Source: Gemmatimonadaceae bacterium (lineage in GTDB: Bacteria; Gemmatimonadota; Gemmatimonadetes; Gemmatimonadales; Gemmatimonadaceae). From it: 64,000 nt of DNA. The position numbers and the translations under genes were made by a program. The notes under the pieces are model-generated. The model was not told where the DNA came from, did no database searches, and saw only the letters and a program-made list of their open reading frames with translations. This document shows, one piece after another, positions 1-7,310 of the stretch. Within the stretch, counting starts at the first letter, position 1, and every line of letters starts with the position of its first letter. Where the stretch lies: contig JADZAN010000002.1 in the NCBI GenBank assembly GCA_020852815.1, positions 432,245 to 496,244 of the forward strand, written 5' to 3'.

Positions 1-51
1 TTTGGTCCGAAGGTGTCCGACGGCAGCAGCTACGAGGGGATCTGCTGGTAG
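1..51 (+). CDS. C-terminal tail of an upstream protein (partial)
   Basis: Sixteen codons are open from the left edge and end at TAG 49-51; the tail reads FGPKVSDGSSYEGICW. It is too short to assign to a family. The stop lies six bases before the ATG of the glycosyltransferase at 58, so the two genes would be co-transcribed if this frame is real. The alternative is untranslated leader. Confidence 0.3.
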   Translation, partial: FGPKVSDGSSYEGICW

Positions 52-57
52 GTGGCC

Positions 58-1218
58 ATGGCGCCTCCCCGCGACGCGTCGCGGATCCGCATCGTCTACT
101 GTCTCGATTCGTTCGATACCGGTGGGACGGAACTCAACGCGGTGCGAACCGTGGAGCAGATCGATCGCTCGCGCTTCGACGTGTCGTTCGTGGCGCTCTC
201 GGACCGCGGGGCGCTGGCTGCGCGCGTGCGCGAGGCCGGCATCCCCATCGAGGTGTTTCCCCTCAACGGATTCTTCTCCCTGCAGGCGCTGCGCAGCGGA
301 CGCGCGCTCGTGCGCTACCTGCGGCGCGAACGCGTGGACGTCCTCCACGCGCACGATATCTACTCCAACATCTTCGCCGTCATCTGCGCGCGCATTGCCG
401 GCGTCCCGATGGTGATCGCGTCGCGGCGATGGTGGTACGCCTCCAACCGGAAGGTGTACCTCATCCTCAATCGCTGGACCTATCGACTGGCGCATCGCGT
501 GCTGGCCAATGCCGAGGCGGTGGGGGCGCTGGTGGCGCGCGAAGGGATCGACCCCTCGCACATCGTCGTCGTGCCCAACTTCGTGGAGGACTACGCGTTC
601 GCAGCACCAGACGCGGCGGTGCTCACCGAGTGGCGGCGCGACCTGCGAATTGCACCTGACGACGAGACGATCGGCATTGTTGCCAACCTCTTCGCCGTGA
701 AGGACCACGACACGCTGCTGCGGGCGTTCCAGCGCGTGGTGACGGAGCGCCCGCACGCCCGCCTTGTCCTTGTCGGTGATGGGCCGGAGCGAGCGGCGTT
801 GGCACGGCTCGCGTCCGGACTCGGCGTGGCCGACCGGGTGAGCTTTGCCGGGCGCCGTCCCCAGAGCCCCACCATGCACTGGCTCTTTGACGTGAGCGTC
901 CTCTGCTCGCGGCACGAAGGCTTCCCGAATTCGGTGGTGGAAGCGATGGCGGCCGGACGCCCCGTGGTCGCCACGCGCGTGGGCGGCATCCCCGATGTCG
1001 TGGTGGACGGCGACACGGGATATCTCGTCCCGTCCGGCGATGTCGAGGCGCTCGCCGATCGGCTCCGTTTCGCCCTCGCCAACGCCGCCGAGCGCGCGCG
1101 ACTCGGGAGCGCGGGCGCCGCACGTGCGCGAAACGTCTTCCACTCCAAACGAGTGATGGCGACGCTGGAGCGGCTCTACGCTGACTTTCTGTCGCAGGGC
1201 GGGCGCCGACTGAACTGA
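58..1218 (+). CDS. GT4-family glycosyltransferase (GT-B fold)
   Basis: A retaining glycosyltransferase of 386 residues, expected to act at the cytoplasmic face of the membrane, moving a sugar from a nucleotide donor to a lipid-linked or glycan acceptor. The N-terminal Rossmann half starts RIRIVYCLDSFDTGGTELNA, with the GGTE acceptor loop usual in GT4. The C-terminal half has VLVGDGPERAAL and an E-x7-E motif, E287 and E295, in SRHEGFPNSVVEAMAAGRP, the nucleotide-sugar site. Length is normal for the family. ATG 58 is preferred over GTG 52, which directly follows an in-frame stop; TAGGTGG upstream is a weak ribosome site. Donor and acceptor cannot be told from sequence. It is the first of many transferases in the window and lies upstream of the secreted beta-helix genes. 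Confidence 0.9.
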   Translation: MAPPRDASRIRIVYCLDSFDTGGTELNAVRTVEQIDRSRFDVSFVALSDRGALAARVREAGIPIEVFPLNGFFSLQALRSGRALVRYLRRERVDVLHAHDIYSNIFAVICARIAGVPMVIASRRWWYASNRKVYLILNRWTYRLAHRVLANAEAVGALVAREGIDPSHIVVVPNFVEDYAFAAPDAAVLTEWRRDLRIAPDDETIGIVANLFAVKDHDTLLRAFQRVVTERPHARLVLVGDGPERAALARLASGLGVADRVSFAGRRPQSPTMHWLFDVSVLCSRHEGFPNSVVEAMAAGRPVVATRVGGIPDVVVDGDTGYLVPSGDVEALADRLRFALANAAERARLGSAGAARARNVFHSKRVMATLERLYADFLSQGGRRLN

Positions 1219-1532
1219 ACGTCGTTCATTCGCACTCGTGCGTCGTTCCCGCGGCGTTTGGTGTGATGCACGGCACAGTTCGCTGCGGCTGTCGCACACC
1301 GCCGCCCGGAACGATCGGTGTAGCTTCGCCACCACACGATTAGTGGCGAGACCGCGTCATTCGAAGGCGTCGTGGCGGTTTTCGACCCTATGCGTGTATC
1401 ATGTGACGGTTTCGCGCCGTATCCTGTCAGGCGCGCGGCTGCGCCGGGTGTCATCCACCGCGTTCGCGAGTGCCATCGATCCGTCGCGCCATGCTGATCG
1501 ACAGGAGCATCAGTCTCATTCCGCCTCATCTC
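1219..1532. other. Non-coding leader upstream of the first beta-helix lipoprotein
   Basis: These 314 bases contain no convincing gene. A 6-bp hairpin with a 10-base loop lies at 1327-1348 (CGCCAC / GTGGCG). I looked for the GEMM core (GACGCAAAGCC) found before the two sister genes and did not find it. No clear promoter stands out. Confidence 0.4.
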
Positions 1533-3914
1533 ATGCTGCACAGCTCCCGCACTGCGCGTGTAGCGCTCATCGGCGTCGTGTTGAGCGCCGTCGCGGCGTG
1601 CTCGGATGCGCCTCCGGCTCCGTCGCAGAGTGTCGTGCCTGCGCCCACCGTGAAGCAGGTCATCGTCGACATCGATTCCACCGTCATGACCGTGGGCGGA
1701 CGGGCGCGCGCGACGGCGCAACCGCTCGACGCGTCGGGCTTTCCCATCAGCGGCAAGACGGCCGCGTGGACGTCGGGGAACCCGGCGATTCTGACCATCG
1801 ACGACAGTGGGCGCGTCACGACCGTTGGCCCGGGGATCACGCGCGTTATCGCCACCATCGATGGCGTCCCGGGCGATCGCGACGTCGTCGTGCGTGCGCT
1901 CCCCACGGCAGCCCTGATCGTCGTCGCGATGGCGCGCCAGAACCTCAGGGTCGGGGACACGACCCGCGCGTCGGTGGCGCTCTTCGACTCCATCGGCACG
2001 CCGCTCGCCGCGCGCCCCGTCACCTGGTCGGTGGAGGGGAGCCCCACCGTGGCCACAGTCTCGCAGTCCGGGCTCGTCACCGCGATCGCTCCCGGCAGCG
2101 CGCAGTTGGTGGCGACGCTTGGGACGGTGCGTGGAGAGGTCGATTTCTCGGTGAGTGCGCTTCCGCCGGTCACCGCTGTGGTCGCCTCCGTCGCCGTCTC
2201 GATCCCGAAGTCCACCCTGCGCATCGGCGAGAACATGCAGGCGAGCGCCACGCCGCTCGACTCGGCCGGCGTTCCCCTCTCGGTGCGCCCCATCGCCTGG
2301 TCGCTCGTCTCGGGCACGGGCGTGGCGAGCGTATCGTCTGCCGGGCTGGTGACGGCCGTCGGGGCGGGCACGGCGCAGATCGCGGCGACCATCGATGGCG
2401 TGCGCGGCGTCGGGAACCTGAGCGTCATCGACACGACGACCATTCCGGGGCCGCCGCCGCCGCTGGTCGTTCCCGCGCTTCCCGATTCCTTCCCGATCGT
2501 CTTTCCGCAGGTGACCGGGCGGAGCATCGCGGTGCACGCGGGCGACAACCTCCAGGCCATCCTCGCCTCGGCACAGCGTGGCGATGAGATCGTCATCGAC
2601 GCCGGCGCGACATTTAGCGGTAACTTCACGCTCCCTGCCAAGGCGGGAACTGCTGCCACTGGTTGGGTCCTGATTCGATCGAGCAAGCTGGCGCAGTTGC
2701 CGCCGCAGGGCACGCGTGTCACCGCGGCGCATGCGTCGCTGATGCCCCGCATCAGCACACCCAACAACCAGCCGGCCATTGTCACGGCACTCTCGGCGAG
2801 CGGCTACTGGATTGCGGGCATCGAGTTCAGCACCAACCCCGCGACCTCGGTCGTCGCGAGCATCGTGGGACTGGGGAGTGCCGGTGCGGCGCAGAACGCG
2901 ATGAGCCTCGTCCCGTCGGACCTGGTGCTCGATCGCGTGTACGTGCATCCGCAGCCGACGCAGAATGTGCAACGCTGCGTGGAGCTGCACAGCGCGCGCG
3001 CCGCCGTGCTCGATTCATACCTGATGGACTGCCACGGCAAGGGATTCGACTCGCAGGCCATCGTTGGATGGAACGGACCCGGGCCGTACCGCATCGAGAA
3101 CAACACGCTGGCCGGCGCGGGCGAGAACATCATGTTCGGCGGTGCCGACCCGAAGGTCCCTGGCGTCATCTCCAGCGACATCATCATCCGCCGCAACTAC
3201 ATCTACACGCCTCCCAGCTGGAAGGGGGTGTGGACGAAGAAGAACATCTTCGAGTCCAAGGCATCGCAGCGCGTGCTGATCGAGGGCAACGTCCTCGAAG
3301 GGTCGTGGACCGACGCGCAGGTTGGCTACGCCTTCATCCTCAAGGTGGCCAACCAGAATGGCGGTTGCACCTGGTGCATCTCCAACGATATCACGATCCG
3401 CGACAACCTCATCCGGAATGTGGGGGGCGCCTTCGGGATCACGGGGAAGGACGGGGCGAACCCCATTGGCCAGCTGCTCAGTCGCCTGTTGATCGAGAAC
3501 AACTATGTCGACAGCGTGAACGTGGGGGTGTATACCGGTGTCGGACGCTTTGTCGACATCATGAACAACGCGCAGGACGTGATCATCCGCCGCAACACGA
3601 TGGTGGCGCCGGGCAACCTGGCGCAGTTCCTGGACCTGGCGACCATTCCCGCGGCGACCAACTTCACCTATGACCAGAACATCGTGTCGTACGGGACGTA
3701 CGGCTTGTTCTCGTCGAAGTACGGGAGTGGCGAGGCGTCGTTGCAGGGCTTCAACGGCAACGTATCGTTTGCCGGCAATGTCCTCATCGGCTCGCAGCGC
3801 AGCGGCTATCCGCGCGCACGATTCGCGCCCAGCCTGTCGGCGGCGATGCTGCTTGGCGGTGGCGCCGACAAGGGGCGCGTCGACGCAGCGACGCTGAACG
3901 TCGTCGTCCCGTAG
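1533..3914 (+). CDS. Lipoprotein with about three Ig-like (Big_2) domains and a C-terminal right-handed beta-helix
   Basis: A predicted exported surface protein of 793 residues. The start at ATG 1533 gives a clean lipoprotein signal, a hydrophobic stretch ending LSAVAAC; earlier GTG 1470 and ATG 1491 would add a polar extension. Residues about 35-310 hold three bacterial Ig-like repeats of about 90 residues with the typical VTWSVEGSPTVATVSQSGLV pattern. From about residue 330 a parallel beta-helix begins (GDNLQAILASAQRGDEIVID) and runs to the C-terminus. The helix keeps a CxxC (GGCTWCISND) and the block CHGKGFDSQAIVGWNGPGPY shared with both sister proteins. Similar helices occur in polysaccharide lyases and in adhesins; no catalytic set can be proven here. 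It is the first of three tandem paralogs and the only one without a visible riboswitch. Confidence 0.88.
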   Translation: MLHSSRTARVALIGVVLSAVAACSDAPPAPSQSVVPAPTVKQVIVDIDSTVMTVGGRARATAQPLDASGFPISGKTAAWTSGNPAILTIDDSGRVTTVGPGITRVIATIDGVPGDRDVVVRALPTAALIVVAMARQNLRVGDTTRASVALFDSIGTPLAARPVTWSVEGSPTVATVSQSGLVTAIAPGSAQLVATLGTVRGEVDFSVSALPPVTAVVASVAVSIPKSTLRIGENMQASATPLDSAGVPLSVRPIAWSLVSGTGVASVSSAGLVTAVGAGTAQIAATIDGVRGVGNLSVIDTTTIPGPPPPLVVPALPDSFPIVFPQVTGRSIAVHAGDNLQAILASAQRGDEIVIDAGATFSGNFTLPAKAGTAATGWVLIRSSKLAQLPPQGTRVTAAHASLMPRISTPNNQPAIVTALSASGYWIAGIEFSTNPATSVVASIVGLGSAGAAQNAMSLVPSDLVLDRVYVHPQPTQNVQRCVELHSARAAVLDSYLMDCHGKGFDSQAIVGWNGPGPYRIENNTLAGAGENIMFGGADPKVPGVISSDIIIRRNYIYTPPSWKGVWTKKNIFESKASQRVLIEGNVLEGSWTDAQVGYAFILKVANQNGGCTWCISNDITIRDNLIRNVGGAFGITGKDGANPIGQLLSRLLIENNYVDSVNVGVYTGVGRFVDIMNNAQDVIIRRNTMVAPGNLAQFLDLATIPAATNFTYDQNIVSYGTYGLFSSKYGSGEASLQGFNGNVSFAGNVLIGSQRSGYPRARFAPSLSAAMLLGGGADKGRVDAATLNVVVP

Positions 3915-3940
3915 CGCAGCACGTTCGTCGGTCGCAACCC

Positions 3941-4020
3941 GGCGCCTAACGGCATGTTTCGGCGCCTAACGGCGCCTGCGAACGCCTAACGGCGCCTGCA
4001 GACGCCTAACGGCGCATGCG
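3941..4020. repeat. Four tandem 20-bp units carrying CGCCTAACGGC
   Basis: CCTAAC recurs at exactly 20-bp spacing (3945, 3965, 3985, 4005). Each unit is a variant of GGCGCCTAACGGCGCCTGCG, whose core is a short inverted repeat, GGCGCC TAAC GGCGCC. The array lies in the gap after the first beta-helix gene and just before a strong hairpin. It is in neither coding nor riboswitch sequence. Possible roles are a protein-binding array, a terminator-like element, or simply expansion of a genome-wide motif. Confidence 0.85.
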
Positions 4021-4029
4021 TGCGTCGAG

Positions 4030-4062
4030 CGAGGCACCGGCTCCGTGGAGCGCGGTGCCTCG
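4030..4062. terminator. Strong hairpin downstream of the first beta-helix gene
   Basis: A perfect 10-bp outer stem (CGAGGCACCG 4030-4039 with CGGTGCCTCG 4053-4062) encloses a second short stem, GCTC/GAGC. Only a weak T-containing tail (TCTCGTT) follows, so it may be a terminator or a 3'-end stabiliser. It lies 115 bp after the stop at 3914. Confidence 0.5.
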
Positions 4063-4487
4063 TCTCGTTAGGATCGCGGACCGGGACGCCGCGCCTCGCG
4101 GTCAACGGTGGCCACACCTCCCGCAGGGCCGGCGCCATTGCCCGCAGCCGTGCCTGCCCGTTGCGTGACGTGGCGCACACTTCAGCGCCGCGCTGACGAT
4201 CATTCGTGACCGTTAGGCACGTCCGGACGTCTGTGTCGCGAATGCTGACACCCGCGACCCCAGCGTCGCCGGAACGGTTCTGTACAGTCGTTGTGTGTTA
4301 GGTCACATCGCGAGCGGGACTTCGGTCATAACAGCACGGATTCCCCCCTGAATAGCTTCCGCCCGCTTTCCGGCATCGTGATTCGCGTCTCACACGTTGC
4401 CCGCTGGGGCGGACGAAATGTCCGCCGCCCCGCGACCTCACCTATCACGACATCGGCAGGATCGCTTCACGCCGTCCTCGGCGCTGG
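4063..4487. other. Intergenic leader upstream of the first riboswitch
   Basis: No gene is supported here. The stretch contains three more GTTAGG motifs (4067, 4212, 4297). The sequence TTGTGTGTTA at 4291-4300 resembles TTGTGTTAAC at 7076-7085 ahead of the second riboswitch, so it may mark the promoter region of the riboswitch transcript. No clean -35/-10 pair can be assigned. Confidence 0.3.
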
Positions 4488-4580
4488 ACGCGACAAAGGC
4501 AAAACCGTCGAAAGACGGTGACGCAAAGCCACGAGGCTACTGTACGCGCGCGCGTACCACGCCAGTCGAGCCGCCGAACA
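4488..4580 (+). promoter_or_regulatory. GEMM-I-type cyclic-dinucleotide riboswitch (copy 1)
   Basis: The sequence follows the GEMM-I aptamer layout: AAAGGCAAAACC, then a stem closed by a GAAA tetraloop (CCGTC 4505-4509, GAAA 4510-4513, GACGG 4514-4518). Next come GACGCAAAGCC (4520-4530) with ACGAGGCTAC, a second hairpin (GTACGCG/CGCGTAC), and the 3' segment GCCAGTCGAGCCGCCGAAC (4561-4579). The 21-base core 4520-4540 is identical to copy 2 at 7230-7250. The aptamer ends about 25 bases before the ATG at 4605 and its ribosome site, so control of translation or early termination is possible. GEMM-I RNAs sense c-di-GMP, and a subclass senses 3',3'-cGAMP; I cannot tell which applies here. Confidence 0.85.
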
Positions 4581-4604
4581 CTCCATTCCTTCTCGAGAGG
4601 ACCC

Positions 4605-6731
4605 ATGAAGCACCGGAATTGGCGGCTCAGTGCCGGCACACCACTGTTCGCGCTCCTGATCGTTGCTGCCTGCTCGGAGCATGACCAAACCCTGGGCACC
4701 CGGGCGCTGTCGCCCGACGTGAGCAGGATCGTTACCCTGTCGGCGACGCAGACTGTCCTGCTGAACGACTCCGTCAACGTCACGTCGATCAGCAGCCTGG
4801 CGTCGATGTCGATGTCAGTCGGCGGTGTTACCACCTCATTCCCCGTCACTTGGAAGTCGACCGCGCCGTCCATCGCCTCGGTCAGCAGCAAGGGGATGGT
4901 GTTGGCCAAGGCAGTCGGGTCGGCGAAGATCATCGCCGCCTACAGCACGCTTGCCGACACCGTCCCCGTCTCCGTCGTGGCCTCCATCACGCCAGTGGCG
5001 AGTGTCACCATCACGGGGACCACCTCCTCCATCTCGCTGGCTGCGAGCACCCAGCTCACCGCCGTCCCGCGCGACTCCACCGGTGCCGTCGTTCCCGGCG
5101 CACGCATGTCGTGGTCCTCCGCCACGCCGGCCATCGCCGCGGTGACGTCGAGCGGGCTGGTGTCCGGGACCGGCGTCGGTAAAACGGTCGTCACCGTCAC
5201 GTCGGGAAGCGCCTCGGGCACGTACGCGATCTCCGTCGTCGCCGCGGCGCCGCCGCCGAGCCTTCCATCGGGGCCGATCGCGGCGCCCGCGCCGCCCGCG
5301 CTCTATCAGCCGACGTATCCCACGGTCACCGGAAAGACCTGGTTTGTCGCCAACGGCGGCAACCTGCAGTTTGCGCTCAATCAAGCGCAGCGTGGTGACG
5401 AAGTCGTGCTCGCCGCGGGCGCGACCTTCACCGGGAACTTCGTGCTCCCGGCCAAGTCGGGAACGGCGGCCAACGGCTGGGTCCTGGTGCGCTCCGACAA
5501 GTCGGGCGGCCTTCCCTCGACCGGGACGCGGGTGACGCCGGCCAACGCGCCGCTAATGCCGCGCCTGTACACGAAGACCGTCGCCCCGGTCCTGCAGACG
5601 GCCGCTGGGGCAAGCGGGTGGTGGATCAGCGGGATCGAGATGACCGTCGACCCCGCGCTGACGTACATCCACTACGGCCTGCTCCTTCTGGGCGACGGCT
5701 CCTCGGCGCAGAACTCGTTGGCCAGCGTCCCCACCGATCTCGTCATCGATCGCTCGTACATTCACGGGACGCCGCAGGGGCAGCTCGTGCGGTGCGTCGC
5801 GCTCAACTCGGCGCGCACGGCAATCCAGGACAGCTACGTGCAGGACTGCCACGTGAAGGGGTTCGATTCGCAGGCCATCGGCGGCTGGAACGGCCCAGGC
5901 CCGTATCGCATCGTGAACAACACGCTGGCCGGCGCGGGTGAGAACATCATGTTCGGCGGCGCCGATCCGGCCATCAAGAACCTCATCCCCAGCGACATCG
6001 AGATCCGCCGCAACTACATCTACACGCCGATCAGCTGGAAGGGGAAGTTCTCGAAGAAGAACCTCTTCGAGGTGAAGAACGGCCAGCGGATCCTGATCGA
6101 GGACAACGTCTTCGACGGGTCGTGGCAGGATGCCCAGACGGGTTTCGCCTTCATTCTCAAAGTCGCCAACCAGTCCGGGAAGTGCACGTGGTGCTTCTCC
6201 GGCGACATCACCATTCGCCGGAACATCATCCGCAACGCGGGCGCGGGCTTTGGTATCACGGGCAAGGACGGGTCGAACGCGATCGGTGGTCTCCTCAATC
6301 GCCTGCTTATCGAGCAGAACTACATGGAGGACATCAACGTCGGGCAGTACCTCGGCGAGGCACGGCTCATCAGCATCATGAACAATGTGCAGAACGTCAC
6401 CGTGCGACGTAACACGCTTATCTCGTCGGGGATGCTGATGCAGTACCTGAACAGCGGGACGCAACTGGCCGCGACCAACTTCGCGTTCCAGGACAACATC
6501 GTGACCTACGGGAAGTACGGCTTCTTCTCGTCCTGGTACGGCATCGGCCAGGGATCGATGTCGACCTTCCAGGGGACGAAGATCTTCCAGAACATCGACA
6601 TGATCGGCGCGACGAAGAGCGGATACCCGAACGGGAAGTTCTGGGGCTCGCTGTCAACGGCGCTTGCCTCGGGCAATGGCGTCTCCCCCTCGGCGGTCGC
6701 GTCGTCCACGCAGGGTGTGATCATCCCGTAA
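4605..6731 (+). CDS. Riboswitch-controlled lipoprotein with two Ig-like domains and a right-handed beta-helix
   Basis: A predicted exported lipoprotein of 708 residues, paralogous to the proteins at 1533 and 7311. ATG 4605 is fixed by GAGAGGA eight bases upstream and by a signal sequence ending LLIVAAC; the longer reading frame from 4518 would run through the riboswitch. Residues about 30-215 hold two Ig-like repeats. From about residue 250 the beta-helix starts (GGNLQFALNQAQRGDEVVLA) and runs to the end with asparagine-rich turns. It keeps the CxxC (GKCTWCFSGD) and CHVKGFDSQAIGGWNGPGPY. It has the shortest stalk of the three. The GEMM RNA directly upstream implies cyclic-dinucleotide control, usual for biofilm and matrix genes. 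Adhesin, matrix scaffold or polysaccharide-active enzyme are all possible. Confidence 0.9.
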   Translation: MKHRNWRLSAGTPLFALLIVAACSEHDQTLGTRALSPDVSRIVTLSATQTVLLNDSVNVTSISSLASMSMSVGGVTTSFPVTWKSTAPSIASVSSKGMVLAKAVGSAKIIAAYSTLADTVPVSVVASITPVASVTITGTTSSISLAASTQLTAVPRDSTGAVVPGARMSWSSATPAIAAVTSSGLVSGTGVGKTVVTVTSGSASGTYAISVVAAAPPPSLPSGPIAAPAPPALYQPTYPTVTGKTWFVANGGNLQFALNQAQRGDEVVLAAGATFTGNFVLPAKSGTAANGWVLVRSDKSGGLPSTGTRVTPANAPLMPRLYTKTVAPVLQTAAGASGWWISGIEMTVDPALTYIHYGLLLLGDGSSAQNSLASVPTDLVIDRSYIHGTPQGQLVRCVALNSARTAIQDSYVQDCHVKGFDSQAIGGWNGPGPYRIVNNTLAGAGENIMFGGADPAIKNLIPSDIEIRRNYIYTPISWKGKFSKKNLFEVKNGQRILIEDNVFDGSWQDAQTGFAFILKVANQSGKCTWCFSGDITIRRNIIRNAGAGFGITGKDGSNAIGGLLNRLLIEQNYMEDINVGQYLGEARLISIMNNVQNVTVRRNTLISSGMLMQYLNSGTQLAATNFAFQDNIVTYGKYGFFSSWYGIGQGSMSTFQGTKIFQNIDMIGATKSGYPNGKFWGSLSTALASGNGVSPSAVASSTQGVIIP

Positions 6732-6749
6732 CAGCTGCAATGCAGGGGA

Positions 6750-6807
6750 CCGACGCGCTGGCGTCGGTGATGTCGCGGGGGGCGTCCGTTCGGACGCCCC
6801 CCGCGAC
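6750..6807. terminator. Double hairpin terminator after the second beta-helix gene
   Basis: Two perfect hairpins follow each other. The first is CCGACGC-GCTG-GCGTCGG (6750-6767). The second has a 16-bp stem, GTCGCGGGGGGCGTCC (6772-6787) with GGACGCCCCCCGCGAC (6792-6807), closed by GTTC. No U-tract follows, but the stem strength and the position 18 to 76 bases after the stop make transcription termination the likely role. Confidence 0.7.
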
Positions 6808-7189
6808 GCGTTAGGCGCCCGCGGCAACCTCGCCCCTGTCCTCCTGCTGGTCGCCGGGCGCGCCTCGCCCGCTGAGGCCACGGCCGATGGCGTCTCGCCC
6901 GACGGCGTGTTGCCCGACGGCGCCGCAAGAGGTCCGGAAGTTCCGCACGCGCCCGACGTGACATGCCGCACACTCGGCGCGGCGCCCTCGCAATCTGCAA
7001 CGGCACGTGCGCCCCGCCGCGCTCGCTTTGGCGCGCATCACACGCTCCCACTGTGACGCACGTCGCCAACTGAACTTGTGTTAACTTCATATCTAGCAAT
7101 GACTTACGTGTTACCGGTCGTGCGCATGCCTCGTCCATATGGTGACGGGCGGACCGCAACCGGCATCCGCAGTCACGTGGGCCACCGAT
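6808..7189. other. Intergenic leader before the second riboswitch
   Basis: No gene is supported. An unusually AT-rich patch for this GC-rich window lies at 7073-7120 (TTGTGTTAACTTCATATCTA) and probably contains the promoter for the riboswitch transcript. It shares TTGTGT(G)TTA with the leader of the sister gene. Exact -35/-10 boxes are not clear. Confidence 0.35.
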
Positions 7190-7290
7190 GGTCGGGGCCG
7201 CGAGAAGGGCATACCCGGTGAAAGCCGGCGACGCAAAGCCACGAGGCTACAGCGCACCTAAACGCGCCATGCCAGTCGGGCTGCCGAACG
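7190..7290 (+). promoter_or_regulatory. GEMM-I-type cyclic-dinucleotide riboswitch (copy 2)
   Basis: This has the same architecture as copy 1: GAAGGGCATACC, a stem with GAAA tetraloop (CCGGT 7215-7219, GAAA 7220-7223, GCCGG 7224-7228), GACGCAAAGCC (7230-7240), ACGAGGCTAC, a P2 hairpin region, and GCCAGTCGGGCTGCCGAAC (7271-7289). The first stem differs in sequence from copy 1 but still pairs, which is covariation supporting a real RNA fold. The core is followed at nearly the same distance by the start codon (61 bases here, 65 in copy 1). GGAGGA at 7302-7307 is the ribosome site. The ligand, c-di-GMP or cGAMP, is not decided by inspection. Confidence 0.88.
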
Positions 7291-7310
7291 ATCACGAAGT
7301 TGGAGGACCC

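Noticed and set aside
1327..1348. Hairpin upstream of the first beta-helix gene as a degenerate riboswitch
   Set aside because: It has no GEMM core sequences and a loop unlike the tetraloop of the two true copies.
1176..2990. Long minus-strand frame opposite the first beta-helix gene
   Set aside because: The translation is arginine-, histidine- and aspartate-rich with no domain pattern; it is the antisense shadow of a GC-rich gene.
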